A stretch of DNA of 35,667 nucleotides, from contig JACPRB010000010.1 in assembly GCA_016190155.1 (NCBI GenBank), forward strand, positions 1 through 35,667. The letters run 5' to 3'. Below are positions 8,503 to 16,999 of this stretch, piece after piece. The notes under the pieces were generated by a model. That model was not told the origin of the DNA. It was given only the letters and a program-made list of their open reading frames with translations, and made no database searches. The number at the start of each line of letters is the position of its first letter. The stretch's first letter is position 1. Both the position numbers and the translations under genes were made by a program. The DNA is from Planctomycetota bacterium. Its GTDB lineage: Bacteria > Planctomycetota > MHYJ01 > JACPRB01.

Positions 8503-10743
8503 ATGAGACCGTTCCTCGCCTGCCTGCTCGCGGCGCTCGGCGCGTGCGCCGTCGCCCCGACCGGTCGATCCTCATGGACCACGCTTCGTACGGGAAGCGA
8601 GGACCTCGAGGTCTACCGCGACGACTGGGGCATCCCGCATGTCTTCGCCAAGAGCCTCCACGGCGCCTTCTGGGCGGAGGGATATATCGAGGCCCAGGAC
8701 CGCCTCGGGCAGCTCGAACGATTCCGCCGCTCCGCCAAAGGCGATCTGGCCGAATTGCTGGGCGAGAGCGAGCTCAAGAGCGACATCGAGCGCCGTCGGA
8801 ACGGCTATTCCGAGGCGGAGTTGCAAGCCATGTTCGACGCCTCCTCGGACCGCATGCGCGCGAGTTTTCGCGCCTATGCGGCCGGCATCAACGCTTTCCT
8901 CAGAGAAGGCGCGATGGTGTACGATCGCAAACCGCGCCCTTGGAGCGAAACCGATTCCGTCGCCATCGGCGTCATGATGTCCCGCACGTTCGGCGAGGCG
9001 GGAGCCGACCACGAGCTCGTCATCCAAAGCGTGTACGCACAGCTCGAGAAGCGTCTGGGAGCCGACAAGGCCTCGCTCCTCCTGCACGACATCCTCCGCG
9101 ATCACGATCCCTTCGCTCCCACGACCCTCAACGATCACGATCATGTGCCGGCCGGCCCGCCGCCCAAGGACGAGAAACACAACTTCGCTCCCGTGGATCG
9201 GGAGTGGCTCGCCGAAGTCCTGCGCGAACGCGAGGAGGTCCTCGCGCATCGCGAGACGATCGGGATCCCTACGTACGGCGGCTCCAACGCCTGGGTGATC
9301 GCGCCGAAGAAATCGGCCACGGGACGGCCGATCCTCTACGGCGGCCCGATGATGGGCTTCAAGACGCCTTCGATCTGCAACGAGATTCACCTCGTCGCGC
9401 CGGGCCTCAACGTCGCCGGAATGAGCTTCCCCGGCGTGCCGGGCGTCATGATCGGCTTCAACCAGAGGATCGCATGGACCACCACGTCGGGAGGAGCGGA
9501 CCTCGTTGATATCTACACGCTCGATCTCAACCCGGAGAATCACGGACAGTATCGATACAAGGACCAATGGCTCCCGTTCGAGGCCTCTGAAGTGGAGTTC
9601 AAGGTGGCGGGGCAAGAACCGCGGCGCGAGACCATCCTCCGCAGCCGCTACGGGCCGATCGTGGGCCCGATCGATCGCAAACACCTCCGCGCGCATGTGA
9701 AGGCGAGCTCCTTCTGGATGAAGGAGCATCGGACCTTCGAGGCCGTCCTCGACTTCAACTTCGCCGGCAGCCTCGAGGAATTTCGCCGCTCGGTGTCCAA
9801 GATCGTGACCAGCCATAACTTCTTCGTCGCCGACAAGGATGGCCATATCGGCTTCTGGTACTGCGGGGCGCACCCCAAGCGTCGGCCCGGCCATGACCCG
9901 CGCTTCCCGCAAAAGGGCGACGGGTCCATGGACTGGGAGGGCGTCCTGCCCTTCGAAGAGTGGCCGCAGGCGGTCGATCCCCCACACGGCTTCTTCGCCA
10001 ACTGGAACAATAAGCCGACCCGCGCGTGGGAGCCGTCGGGCTTCGGGAAGATCTTCTGGGGCAAGAAGATCATCGATACGCTCGAATCGAACGACACGCT
10101 GACGTTCGATCAGGCGGAAGCCCTCGCCCGCGAGACCGCCTACCACGACTACGTCGCCGAGTACACCGTCCCGCATATTCTGTCGGCCGCGCGCGACGCG
10201 AAGGACGCGGAGGTCGCGCGCGCCGTGGAGTTGCTCTCGCGATACGACTTCGTCAAGCGCGAAGGCCGCCCCGAGCCGGTGATCGTCGAGCGATGGACGC
10301 GGGCGATGGTGGCGAAGGTCTTCGGCGACGAGTTCTTTCCCATGCCCATCACGAGCCGCGAGGTACGGCGGTTCTTCGGCGATCCCTTGCTCTACCTCCT
10401 CGAGGGCAACGGCCTGGTCAAGTACGATTTCGTCGGCACGGGCGACCTCAAGGCCATGGCCGTGGAGGCGCTCCAAGAGGCCGTCAAAGGCGGAGTGGAT
10501 GCGCTGGCATGGCAGGACGACCGCGTGGACTTCAAGGGCAAGATCGGCCGGATCAAGAGCGCGAAGGGACGCGGCACGTTCCAGATGACCGTCGAGATCT
10601 CCAAGGACGGGCCGCGTGCCCGCACCCTGGCCGCGCCGGGCGAGTGCGAGTCGGAGGAGTCCGCGCACTACGCCGACCAGCTCCCGCTGTTCGAACGCTG
10701 GGAGTACAAACCTTTCGTGTGGCGCCGCGACGAGATGAAGTAG
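8503..10743 (+). CDS. Penicillin-acylase family N-terminal nucleophile amidase, lipoprotein
   Basis: A 746-residue member of the penicillin amidase (S45) family, which cleaves amides of acyl or aryl-acyl amines. The ATG at 8503 is preceded by AAGGAAAAG. The first 16 residues (MRPFLACLLAALGACA) carry a lipobox-like LGAC, so the protein is probably exported and lipidated. The alpha chain opens with VYRDDWGIPHVFA and AEGYIEAQDR, typical of the family. Autocleavage should occur before Ser261 in YGGSNAW, giving a beta chain of about 485 residues that starts with the catalytic serine. FANWNNKP and FNFAGSLEEFR are further family-like blocks. AHL acylases such as PvdQ belong here, so an N-acyl amide substrate is possible. 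It ends 11 bases before the btaA-like gene. Confidence 0.88.
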   Translation: MRPFLACLLAALGACAVAPTGRSSWTTLRTGSEDLEVYRDDWGIPHVFAKSLHGAFWAEGYIEAQDRLGQLERFRRSAKGDLAELLGESELKSDIERRRNGYSEAELQAMFDASSDRMRASFRAYAAGINAFLREGAMVYDRKPRPWSETDSVAIGVMMSRTFGEAGADHELVIQSVYAQLEKRLGADKASLLLHDILRDHDPFAPTTLNDHDHVPAGPPPKDEKHNFAPVDREWLAEVLREREEVLAHRETIGIPTYGGSNAWVIAPKKSATGRPILYGGPMMGFKTPSICNEIHLVAPGLNVAGMSFPGVPGVMIGFNQRIAWTTTSGGADLVDIYTLDLNPENHGQYRYKDQWLPFEASEVEFKVAGQEPRRETILRSRYGPIVGPIDRKHLRAHVKASSFWMKEHRTFEAVLDFNFAGSLEEFRRSVSKIVTSHNFFVADKDGHIGFWYCGAHPKRRPGHDPRFPQKGDGSMDWEGVLPFEEWPQAVDPPHGFFANWNNKPTRAWEPSGFGKIFWGKKIIDTLESNDTLTFDQAEALARETAYHDYVAEYTVPHILSAARDAKDAEVARAVELLSRYDFVKREGRPEPVIVERWTRAMVAKVFGDEFFPMPITSREVRRFFGDPLLYLLEGNGLVKYDFVGTGDLKAMAVEALQEAVKGGVDALAWQDDRVDFKGKIGRIKSAKGRGTFQMTVEISKDGPRARTLAAPGECESEESAHYADQLPLFERWEYKPFVWRRDEMK

Positions 10744-10754
10744 ACTTCCGGCGC

Positions 10755-11747
10755 ATGGCGAAGGGCTTCTTCTCCTCCTTGAACTACTCCTCCTGCAACG
10801 AGGACTGGCGCACGGAACGCCGCGCGCTGCGGATCGGCCCCGCCGACCGCGTGCTGGCCGTCACGGGCAGCGGCGATCGACCGCTCAATCTCCTCCTCGA
10901 CGATCCCGCCCAGGTCCTGGCGATCGACCTCAACCCGGCGCAAAACGAGCTCCTGCGCCTCAAGGCTGCGGCCATGGCCGCACGACCGTACGATGATTAC
11001 GTCGTGTTCCTGGGATTACGCGGCGGCGCGGGCGTTCTCTATGCGGGCCGATGGGAGCGGTATTATCGCAGGATGGCCCGCATCGGACGCCTCCTTCGCG
11101 GAAAGTCGATTCGCCGGCTCTTCGAATGCGCCGACATCGAAGAACAACGCGACTTCGTGCGACGTGTCTGGGATCGACGCTGGTGGCGACTCGTCTTCCG
11201 CGTGATGTGCGCCCCCATCATCTCGCGCGTCTTTCTGGGTGATCCGGCGTTCTATGCGCACGTCGATCCCGAGCTCTCCGTCGGCCGTTATGTGTACGAG
11301 TCGATGCTCGCCGGCCTCGATCGGCATCTCGCGCGCGAGAACTTCATGCTGTCGCTTGTCTTCCATGGACGCTTGTCCGAGCACGATTTGCCGCCGTATC
11401 TGGCGCCCGAGTCCGTGCCGGCCATTCGCGCCAGGTTGGGGCGACTCGAAATCCACACGGGCGATCTGCTCGCGTTCCTCGAATCGGTCCCGCCCGGACG
11501 CTTCACGCGATTCTCCCTTTCGGACGTGCCGTCGTACCTCGATCAAGCCGGCTTCGAACGCCTTTTGGAAGGGTTGGTCCGCGCGGCCGCTCCGGGAGCG
11601 CGCTTCTGCATCCGGCAGTTCCTGACCCGCCACCGCCTGCCGGAGCGATTCGACAAGGTGCTGCGCCGCGAGCCGGCCCTCGAGGAAGAGCTCCGCGCGG
11701 AGGACCGGGCGTTCGCCTATCGATTCGTCGTGGGAAGCGTCGGATGA
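10755..11747 (+). CDS. BtaA-like (DUF3419) SAM-dependent 3-amino-3-carboxypropyl transferase
   Basis: A 330-residue protein. The SAM-binding region VLAVTGSGDRPLNLLL followed by VLAIDLNPAQNELLRLK (residues 33-70) is the hallmark of DUF3419/BtaA. BtaA transfers the aminocarboxypropyl group of SAM to diacylglycerol to build the betaine-lipid headgroup. This protein is shorter than the bacterial BtaA I know (about 400 residues). No BtaB N-methyltransferase lies nearby, so the acceptor and end product are uncertain. The ATG at 10755 follows the acylase stop by 11 bases. The stop overlaps the next start (ATGA, 11744-11747), so translation is coupled to the GNAT gene. Confidence 0.8.
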   Translation: MAKGFFSSLNYSSCNEDWRTERRALRIGPADRVLAVTGSGDRPLNLLLDDPAQVLAIDLNPAQNELLRLKAAAMAARPYDDYVVFLGLRGGAGVLYAGRWERYYRRMARIGRLLRGKSIRRLFECADIEEQRDFVRRVWDRRWWRLVFRVMCAPIISRVFLGDPAFYAHVDPELSVGRYVYESMLAGLDRHLARENFMLSLVFHGRLSEHDLPPYLAPESVPAIRARLGRLEIHTGDLLAFLESVPPGRFTRFSLSDVPSYLDQAGFERLLEGLVRAAAPGARFCIRQFLTRHRLPERFDKVLRREPALEEELRAEDRAFAYRFVVGSVG

Positions 11748-12727
11748 AGATCGAGCCCTACACGCGCGAGCTGTCCGACGCGTGCGTCGCGCTGGAGCGC
11801 GCCTGCCCGCAGGGGGAGGCATTTCGCCTCTCCTTCCGGCGTCGTCAATTCCATCTGCGCGCGCAGTGCTACGACGAGGCGCGCATCCTCGTCGCGCGCG
11901 AAGGGGAGCGCGTGGTGGGAACGGTCGCGTGGGCCGTGAAGGACCTCATCATCCGAGGCGAGCCCCGGCGCGCGGGTTTCTACTTCGATCTGCGCGTGCA
12001 CCCGGATTTTCGCGGGCGCGGAATCGCCAAACGTCTCGGAGAGGAAGCCGTGGCCGCCGGCCAAGTGACGATGCGCTATGGATACTGCGTGGAGGACAAC
12101 CGCGTCTCGCGACACATCGTCGCGCTCCACGGAGGCGCGCCCGTGGGCGGCTATCGGTATCTGATATGGCCGATCTATCGTCCTCGACCGGTGCGAGGCG
12201 TTCCGTCCGAGGCCTTGCCGCGCGACGTCCACGTCGCGCAGGTCGAGGCGAACGGCCCCTTCGACTTCTATTGCGATCCGACGCGCGGCGGCCGGCTGAC
12301 GGGACATGTCCTCTCGCTGCTGGGCGATGGCGCGGGCTGTTCGGTGTGGTCCAACGCGGAGCTGCTCCAGGAAGTGGTGGAGCGCATCCCCTTCCGATAC
12401 CGGGTCGCGAGGCCGCTCGCGCGCCTCTGGCCTTTCGCGACTCCGCACATTCCCCGCTCAGGGGAGCTCGTGCGCAGTTGGTATGTCTACGACTTCTTCG
12501 CGCGGGACGCGGAGCGGGCGCGCGACCTCATGCGTCACGTGAACAATCTCGCGCTGGATCGGATGATTCAATATTGCAGTGTCGTCGCGCCTGGACGGCC
12601 GGACTGGTTCGAGGCCTTGCGGTCGGATACGCCGTCGTGGTGTTCGCCCGTCATCCCGTACGTCCTGCTGGTGACGGGCGTGGAAGGCCGCCTGGAGAGA
12701 CCCTACGTGGATATTCGGGATCTATGA
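11744..12727 (+). CDS. GNAT family N-acetyltransferase with a long C-terminal extension
   Basis: A 327-residue protein. The N-terminal half is a GNAT fold: ILVAREGERVVGTVAWAV, then DLRVHPDFRGRGIAKRLGEE (residues 82-101), which carries the RGRGIA acyl-CoA pyrophosphate loop. A single GNAT domain needs about 150 residues, so the extra 170 residues form a second region, perhaps a degenerate second GNAT fold or an acceptor-binding domain. It overlaps both neighbours through ATGA junctions (11744-11747 and 12724-12727), tying it to the BtaA-like and UbiA-like enzymes. The acceptor is unknown; an amine made by the BtaA-like step is one inference. Confidence 0.8.
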   Translation: MKIEPYTRELSDACVALERACPQGEAFRLSFRRRQFHLRAQCYDEARILVAREGERVVGTVAWAVKDLIIRGEPRRAGFYFDLRVHPDFRGRGIAKRLGEEAVAAGQVTMRYGYCVEDNRVSRHIVALHGGAPVGGYRYLIWPIYRPRPVRGVPSEALPRDVHVAQVEANGPFDFYCDPTRGGRLTGHVLSLLGDGAGCSVWSNAELLQEVVERIPFRYRVARPLARLWPFATPHIPRSGELVRSWYVYDFFARDAERARDLMRHVNNLALDRMIQYCSVVAPGRPDWFEALRSDTPSWCSPVIPYVLLVTGVEGRLERPYVDIRDL

Positions 12728-13674
12728 CGATGAGTTCGCCTTATTCCATGTCGAGTCCGCGGTGGTGGCACGCGTATTGGGTCACGTTGCGGCCGTATCT
12801 CTTCTTCGTGAGCGGCGCATCGGGATTGGTGGGGCTGGCGCTGACTCCCTCGCCGTCGTGGCTCGCCTTCACGGCTTTCTTCTTCTCCTACGGCTTGGGA
12901 CAGGCGCTGACGGACTGCTTCCAAAGGGACACGGACGCGATTTCTTCGCCCTATCGCCCGCTCACGCGGGGGCTCATCACGCCCCGACAGGTGCTCGCGG
13001 TCAGTCTGATCGGCCTCGGCTTGTGTGGGGCGATCGTGGTGGCGCTCAATCCATGGAATGCCCCGCTCAGTCTCCTGGGCGTCGCGGGGTTGGCCACGTA
13101 CACGCCGTTCAAGCGCCGCTGGTGGGGCGGTCCGCCCTGGAATAGTTGGATCGTGGCGCTCCTGCCCGCCATGGGGTTTCTGTGCGGCGTGTCCGATCCG
13201 CGTGCGGCGCTGGGGAACGCTTCGCTCGGCGCGGCGATGCTCTCGGTCTTCTTCACGTACGCCGTCTTCGTCATCCTGGGCTACCACAAAGACATCAACG
13301 CCGACCGCGCCACCGGCTACGACACGATTCCCGTGCGCTTCGGGTGGGGGAGTTCCGTCCTCGCGAGCTTCCTTTGCGCCCTGGCGGGCTTGGCGGCAAG
13401 TGGATGGGCGTTGTGGCGAGCGCAGCCGCGCGTGTCCGCTTGGGCGCTCGCGCTGATCGGCGCGATCCTGCTGGTGGCGGCTCACGCGGTCATGATGCGC
13501 ACGCGCGACGAGAAGCGCGCGTATCCCGCGATCGAACTCGTGGTGCGCGGCTACGTGCTGGTCCATTTGGGGGAGGCTGTCGCCTTCCGGCCGATCCTGA
13601 TGTGGCCCGCGATGGGCTTCTATGCGCTCTTCGAGATGGCCCTCGCGCTGCGGCCGAGTCGCGCGCAGGTCTAA
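12724..13674 (+). CDS. UbiA-family prenyltransferase, chlorophyll-synthase/DGGGP-synthase-like
   Basis: A 316-residue polytopic membrane enzyme with about eight to nine hydrophobic segments. UbiA enzymes move a prenyl group from a prenyl diphosphate to a lipophilic acceptor. The second Asp motif is intact: K-D190-INA-D194 followed by RATGYDTIPVRFG, close to the chlorophyll-synthase pattern. The first motif, usually NDxxDxxxD, reads T63-D64-CF-Q67-RDT-D71 followed by AISSPYRP, so the leading Asn and the central Asp are changed. Activity may be altered, or the Mg-binding may use D69. Translation is coupled to the GNAT gene. Followed at once by a strong hairpin. Confidence 0.85.
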   Translation: MTMSSPYSMSSPRWWHAYWVTLRPYLFFVSGASGLVGLALTPSPSWLAFTAFFFSYGLGQALTDCFQRDTDAISSPYRPLTRGLITPRQVLAVSLIGLGLCGAIVVALNPWNAPLSLLGVAGLATYTPFKRRWWGGPPWNSWIVALLPAMGFLCGVSDPRAALGNASLGAAMLSVFFTYAVFVILGYHKDINADRATGYDTIPVRFGWGSSVLASFLCALAGLAASGWALWRAQPRVSAWALALIGAILLVAAHAVMMRTRDEKRAYPAIELVVRGYVLVHLGEAVAFRPILMWPAMGFYALFEMALALRPSRAQV

Positions 13675-13680
13675 AACGAA

Positions 13681-13710
13681 ATGCGGGCCGGAGGAGATTC
13701 CGGCCCGCAT
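13681..13710. terminator. Bidirectional hairpin between convergent genes
   Basis: ATGCGGGCCGGA (13681-13692), a six-base loop, and its exact complement (13699-13710) give a 12-bp stem. It lies between the UbiA stop and the stop of the minus-strand exported protein. Read on the minus strand it is followed by a T-rich tract (TTTCGTTTT), so it fits an intrinsic terminator for the gene at 13717; on the plus strand the tract is weaker. Confidence 0.7.
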
Positions 13711-13716
13711 CGATAT

Positions 13717-14334
13717 CTATAGACAGAGGGAGACGCGTGCCGCGCGAATCGGGCGTCCGCAGGGGCCACGCCAGCGGCCCCGCCCGTAGGTGAACGTCTC
13801 GGAGCGCTCGTGCCGCATCACGGTCCTCATCGACCGTGAACTGCACGTGTCCCTCGGAGATTGCCGCTCCACGGCGTAGAGCACGACCTCATAGCGCACC
13901 CCCCAGTGCGCCTCGGCGCACCGGACCGGCATGCGAAGCGTCACGCGATCGCCGCAGCGCACCCTCCGGGCGGAGCGCACCCGCTCGCGATCGAACCATC
14001 CGGCCGGCTGATAGCCGAGGAACAGCTCGCCGCGGCCACGATAAGACACGTCCACCGTCACGATGAGATCGTTCGTGCACGGCAGCAGTTCGTGAATCTC
14101 AGAAACGCACAACTCCCGTCGGCTCAGGCGTCCGATCACCTCCACGCGCTTTCCGGCCAAGCGGCAAACATCCCCGCGCAAGCGATACCGGGCGTTGCAA
14201 TCCTCCACGGCAAGCACGAATTCGTCATGGCACTCCCGAATGACCGTCCCGATCAGCGTTACGTCATCATGACCGGCGAACGCCGCCGCGGGAGCGGCCA
14301 GCGCGATCGCCGCCGCCATCATCAACCTTTTCAT
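13717..14334 (-). CDS. Exported OB-fold-like Cys-containing protein
   Basis: A 205-residue protein. The start at 14334 (MKRLMMAAAIALAAPAAAFA) is preceded by a perfect AAGGAGG, which rules out the longer frame. Residues 1-20 are a clear signal peptide cleaved after AFA. The first mature half (TLIGTVIRE, FVLAVEDCNARYRL, LAGKRVEVIGRLS) has the strand order of bacterial OB-fold or DUF5818-like domains. The second half is Arg- and Cys-rich, with a repeated aromatic/Arg pattern (RYEVVLYAVE; FTYGRGRWRG). No enzyme motif is seen. It is divergent from the TPR gene. Confidence 0.7.
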   Translation of the reverse strand: MKRLMMAAAIALAAPAAAFAGHDDVTLIGTVIRECHDEFVLAVEDCNARYRLRGDVCRLAGKRVEVIGRLSRRELCVSEIHELLPCTNDLIVTVDVSYRGRGELFLGYQPAGWFDRERVRSARRVRCGDRVTLRMPVRCAEAHWGVRYEVVLYAVERQSPRDTCSSRSMRTVMRHERSETFTYGRGRWRGPCGRPIRAARVSLCL

Positions 14335-14401
14335 GACGTCCTCCTTTCCCCTGGGTGGAGCACTCACGACGTTGCATGCCGGAAGTTCCGTGGAATCTTG
14401 C

Positions 14402-14407
14402 TACAAT
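14402..14407 (+). promoter_or_regulatory. -10-like box next to the TPR gene start
   Basis: TACAAT ends 6 bases before the GTG at 14414, with no ribosome site between. The spacing predicts a transcript starting at or beside the start codon. Confidence 0.35.
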
Positions 14408-14413
14408 TCCGCC

Positions 14414-15187
14414 GTGAGTCGTCCGTTCCAAGTCGTTGTTGTCGTCGGGGCCTTCGGGCTGGGGGTCGCCATCGCGCTGTGGATAGGCTGGCCGCGCGGG
14501 ACCCCGCCCGCGCCGGCGCCGCCCCAAGAGGACCCCTGGTCCCGCGCCGCCGACCTCTTGGAGCGCGGCGAGCTTCCGGCGGCCGCCGAAACGGCGCGCG
14601 CGGAGCTTCAGCGACACGACTCCGCCGAAGGCCACGCCCTTCTCGGATTCATCCAGTATCGAATCGGCGATCTCGAGGGCGCGCGCTCGCTCCTGAACCG
14701 GGCCCAAGACATGGACCCCTCCCATCCCATGACCTACCTCTATCGCGGGCAGGTCTACCTGTCGCTGGCCGACTGGCGCGCCGCGCGCGGCGACTTCGAC
14801 GAATTCGTGCGACTGCAGCCGGATCGCCCGGAAGGCTACGCCCTGCGCGCCGATACTCGTTACCATCAATACGAATTCGCAGGAGCGATCGAGGACGCGG
14901 TCCGCGCGATCCGCATCGATCCCGAATGCGCCGAGGCCTACTTCGCGCGGGCGGCGGCGTACGAGGCGCTCGGGCGCGACGAACCGGCGCTGCGCGACTA
15001 CACGCAGTGCCTCGCGCTCAAGCCGCAGCACGTCTACTCCCTCGTCAACCGAGGCAATCTCCTGGCGCGCCAAGGCGCGATGCTCCGCGCGGCGCTCGAT
15101 TGGGAGCGGGCGATCAAGCTGAAGCCGGAGCTCGCCGGCGAGCTGCGACCGCTCATCGAGGCGGCGGGCGTGGACCTCAAGCCGTGA
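14414..15187 (+). CDS. Membrane-anchored TPR protein
   Basis: About 257 residues from GTG 14414 (VSRPFQVVVVVG). A longer frame starts at 14333 but would overlap the divergent gene start, and its leader looks unnatural. One membrane segment (about residues 5-24) anchors the protein, then a Pro-rich linker leads to roughly five to six TPR units with the usual helix pairs: LLERGELPAAAETARAELQR, YRGQVYLSLADWRAARGDFD, AYFARAAAYEALGRDEPALR. TPR arrays bind partners and are not enzymes; the partner here is not visible. The sigma factor begins 46 bases after its stop, so the two may share a transcript. Confidence 0.8.
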   Translation: MSRPFQVVVVVGAFGLGVAIALWIGWPRGTPPAPAPPQEDPWSRAADLLERGELPAAAETARAELQRHDSAEGHALLGFIQYRIGDLEGARSLLNRAQDMDPSHPMTYLYRGQVYLSLADWRAARGDFDEFVRLQPDRPEGYALRADTRYHQYEFAGAIEDAVRAIRIDPECAEAYFARAAAYEALGRDEPALRDYTQCLALKPQHVYSLVNRGNLLARQGAMLRAALDWERAIKLKPELAGELRPLIEAAGVDLKP

Positions 15188-15233
15188 TTTTTCGCGACGG
15201 ATTTCGCCCGCTCGATCGGCTAACGAGGCAGTG

Positions 15234-15779
15234 ATGGAGAAAACCGCAGGCGTGCTCCTCTATTCCGATCCCGCGGCCTTCTTCCGCGAAGTCTATCCCG
15301 CGCTGTTCCGATTCGTCTCTTCCGCCACCGGAGCCGACGACGCGAACGTCGAGGACATCGTCCAGGAGACGCTCCTTCGCGCCTGGAGGGATCGGGACGA
15401 GTTCCGGTACGAGGCCTCTCCCATGACCTGGATCCTGGCGATCGCGAAGAAGCGCACGCTCGATTTCCACCGGCACCTGAGCCGGCCCGAAGCGGCCGAA
15501 GTTGCGGGACGCGTCGCCGCGCGACTGGATGCCGAGCTCGTCCCCGAGGACCTCTTGCATGAAGCCGAGATGAAGAGGCGGGTTCGAACGGCGCTGGACG
15601 AGCTGCCTGCCGAGTACGGCGACATCCTGGTGCGGCGCTACTATCACGGCCATCGCATCCGGCGGATTGCGCGGGAGCTGAGGGAAACCGAGGCCGCCGT
15701 GGAATCGCGCCTGCGGCGCGCCCGGGACGCCTTCCGGATCCGCCTGCAGCAAGGAGTCGGCGACCATGCAGAGCCCTGA
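15234..15779 (+). CDS. ECF-type sigma-70 family RNA polymerase sigma factor
   Basis: A 181-residue protein. ATG 15234 is chosen over the adjacent GTG 15231 because GAGG at 15225-15228 is then 5 bases away. Region 2 spans about residues 13-83 and includes DANVEDIVQETLLRAWRDRD and TWILAIAKKRTLDFHRHL. Region 4 includes ALDELPAEYGDILVRRYYHG and a helix-turn-helix (RRIARELRETEAAVESRLRR). The long alternating tail (FRIRLQQ) is typical. It overlaps by 14 bases the gene for a transmembrane protein with a short cytoplasmic N-terminus, which is the classic arrangement for a cognate anti-sigma factor. Confidence 0.9.
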   Translation: MEKTAGVLLYSDPAAFFREVYPALFRFVSSATGADDANVEDIVQETLLRAWRDRDEFRYEASPMTWILAIAKKRTLDFHRHLSRPEAAEVAGRVAARLDAELVPEDLLHEAEMKRRVRTALDELPAEYGDILVRRYYHGHRIRRIARELRETEAAVESRLRRARDAFRIRLQQGVGDHAEP

Positions 15780-16761
15780 CGAAGACATCCTGGAAAAGAA
15801 CGTCGAGCGCCTCGTGCGGGAGTGCGCATCGCCCGTCTCGAAGGAGCGGGTCGACGCCTCCTGCGGGGCTTTCCTGGAAAAGCTGGATCCGTCGCGGTCC
15901 CACCGAAGACAGCATCTTGGAGGAATCATCACCATGGCTGCATCGCTTGTGATCTGCGGAACGGTTCTATGGGCGATCCTCAGCGTGCAAGACGGAGACA
16001 ACCACGCCCCGTCGGACGGCACCAAGCCGCAAGAGTTCGCTTCGGTCGAGCAACTCGTCGAGCAATTGGCGAAGGACAGCATCCAGGAGCGTACGGCGGC
16101 GGCGAGTCGCCTCGTTGCGTTGGGGGAGTCCGCCCGTCCGGCGCTGGAAAGCGCCGTCAAAGGAGAAAACGCGGGGTTGGCGTCGCGCGCGTCGGCCATC
16201 CTGCGCCTGCTGGACGCGCTGGGCCCAGGCGAGGACGAGCGGACGAGCAAGGCCCGCGCCCTCTTCGAGAAGTTCCCCCCCGAGGCCGGCTGGGGGGAGG
16301 ACAAGCGGCGAGAGCTGCAGGAGAAATCCTTGCGCAAGGAGGCGGTCACCGCAGGGGAACAGGAGTTCCTAGCGGGTTTCCAGGAGTGGCTATGGTACAA
16401 GGAAAACGTCGTTGGTGCCTCGGGCAAGGGGATTGAGCCATACTGTGAGTTTCGCATTAACGGCGTCGAAGGCGTCTTGAAGCGATCGATCCGTGAGACA
16501 GTTAAGGAAACGCTCTCTACGGACGTCGCCCTCGTGATCAATCCGTCGCTGCCCAATGCCAAGGGCACGATGGAACTTCTGCGGCAACGCGAGTCGAAAC
16601 TAAGGCATGTCATGACGCTGCGCATAGCGAGGTCAATGTCCGACGAGTTGCAGCGCATGCCGGAAGACTTTCGACGGGACCTGAATAAAGTGTTGGAGTC
16701 TGTGACGGGCAGCGTCCATACCATCTCCGAGGTCCTCTTCCGGAATGTCCGCATGCGCTGA
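15766..16761 (+). CDS. Transmembrane HEAT-like protein, candidate anti-sigma factor
   Basis: A 331-residue protein translated from an ATG inside the end of the sigma gene. Residues 1-50 are cytoplasmic and carry C20 and C33, but no HxxxCxxC zinc anti-sigma motif. One membrane helix lies near residues 52-73 (LGGIITMAASLVICGTVLWA). The outer part has a HEAT-like stretch (about 93-150, SVEQLVEQLAKDSIQERTAA; ALESAVKGENAGLASRASAI), then a charged helical region without a family I recognise. Gene overlap supports a regulatory partnership; the anti-sigma role is inferred, not read from a motif. Base use softens toward lower GC after about 16400. Confidence 0.7.
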   Translation: MQSPDEDILEKNVERLVRECASPVSKERVDASCGAFLEKLDPSRSHRRQHLGGIITMAASLVICGTVLWAILSVQDGDNHAPSDGTKPQEFASVEQLVEQLAKDSIQERTAAASRLVALGESARPALESAVKGENAGLASRASAILRLLDALGPGEDERTSKARALFEKFPPEAGWGEDKRRELQEKSLRKEAVTAGEQEFLAGFQEWLWYKENVVGASGKGIEPYCEFRINGVEGVLKRSIRETVKETLSTDVALVINPSLPNAKGTMELLRQRESKLRHVMTLRIARSMSDELQRMPEDFRRDLNKVLESVTGSVHTISEVLFRNVRMR

Positions 16762-16799
16762 CCTGTGACGGTGCGACGCATGACGTGGCGAGGCTCTCC

Positions 16800-16961
16800 A
16801 TGGAACGGCCGGTGAGCCGCTCGTTCCGGGATCCTGGCCATGCGGTCGACGGGTGCGACATCATCGTCTGCTGGCGGCGCAACTGGCCCGAGTGTCCGTC
16901 TCAGCTTGAAGTCGTCCCGCTTTCCAGCGTCATCAAGTCGCTTCCAAAGTCGGAAGCCTAA
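16800..16961 (+). pseudogene. Remnant C-terminal tail of a larger protein
   Basis: A 53-codon frame reading VDGCDIIVCWRRNWPECP, then LEVVPLSSVIKSL, ends in TAA. The D-x-IVCW-x2-NWPECP-x-LEV pattern resembles the C-terminus of nuclease-like or mobile-element-associated proteins that I recall as GCDVIVCWEHNWPECPLEVIELKS, but I cannot verify the family here. Upstream of 16800 the frame lacks matching sequence, so the piece looks like a truncated relic rather than a full gene. It precedes the hairpin element and the AAA ATPase. Confidence 0.4.
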
Positions 16962-16999
16962 ATGACCGTGCACGAATACTGAACAAGAGTGCATGGGCA

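Noticed and set aside
8572-10668. A minus-strand frame opposite the acylase
   Set aside because: It is a shadow of a clear S45-family gene; its translation has no family features and is Arg/Leu-rich.
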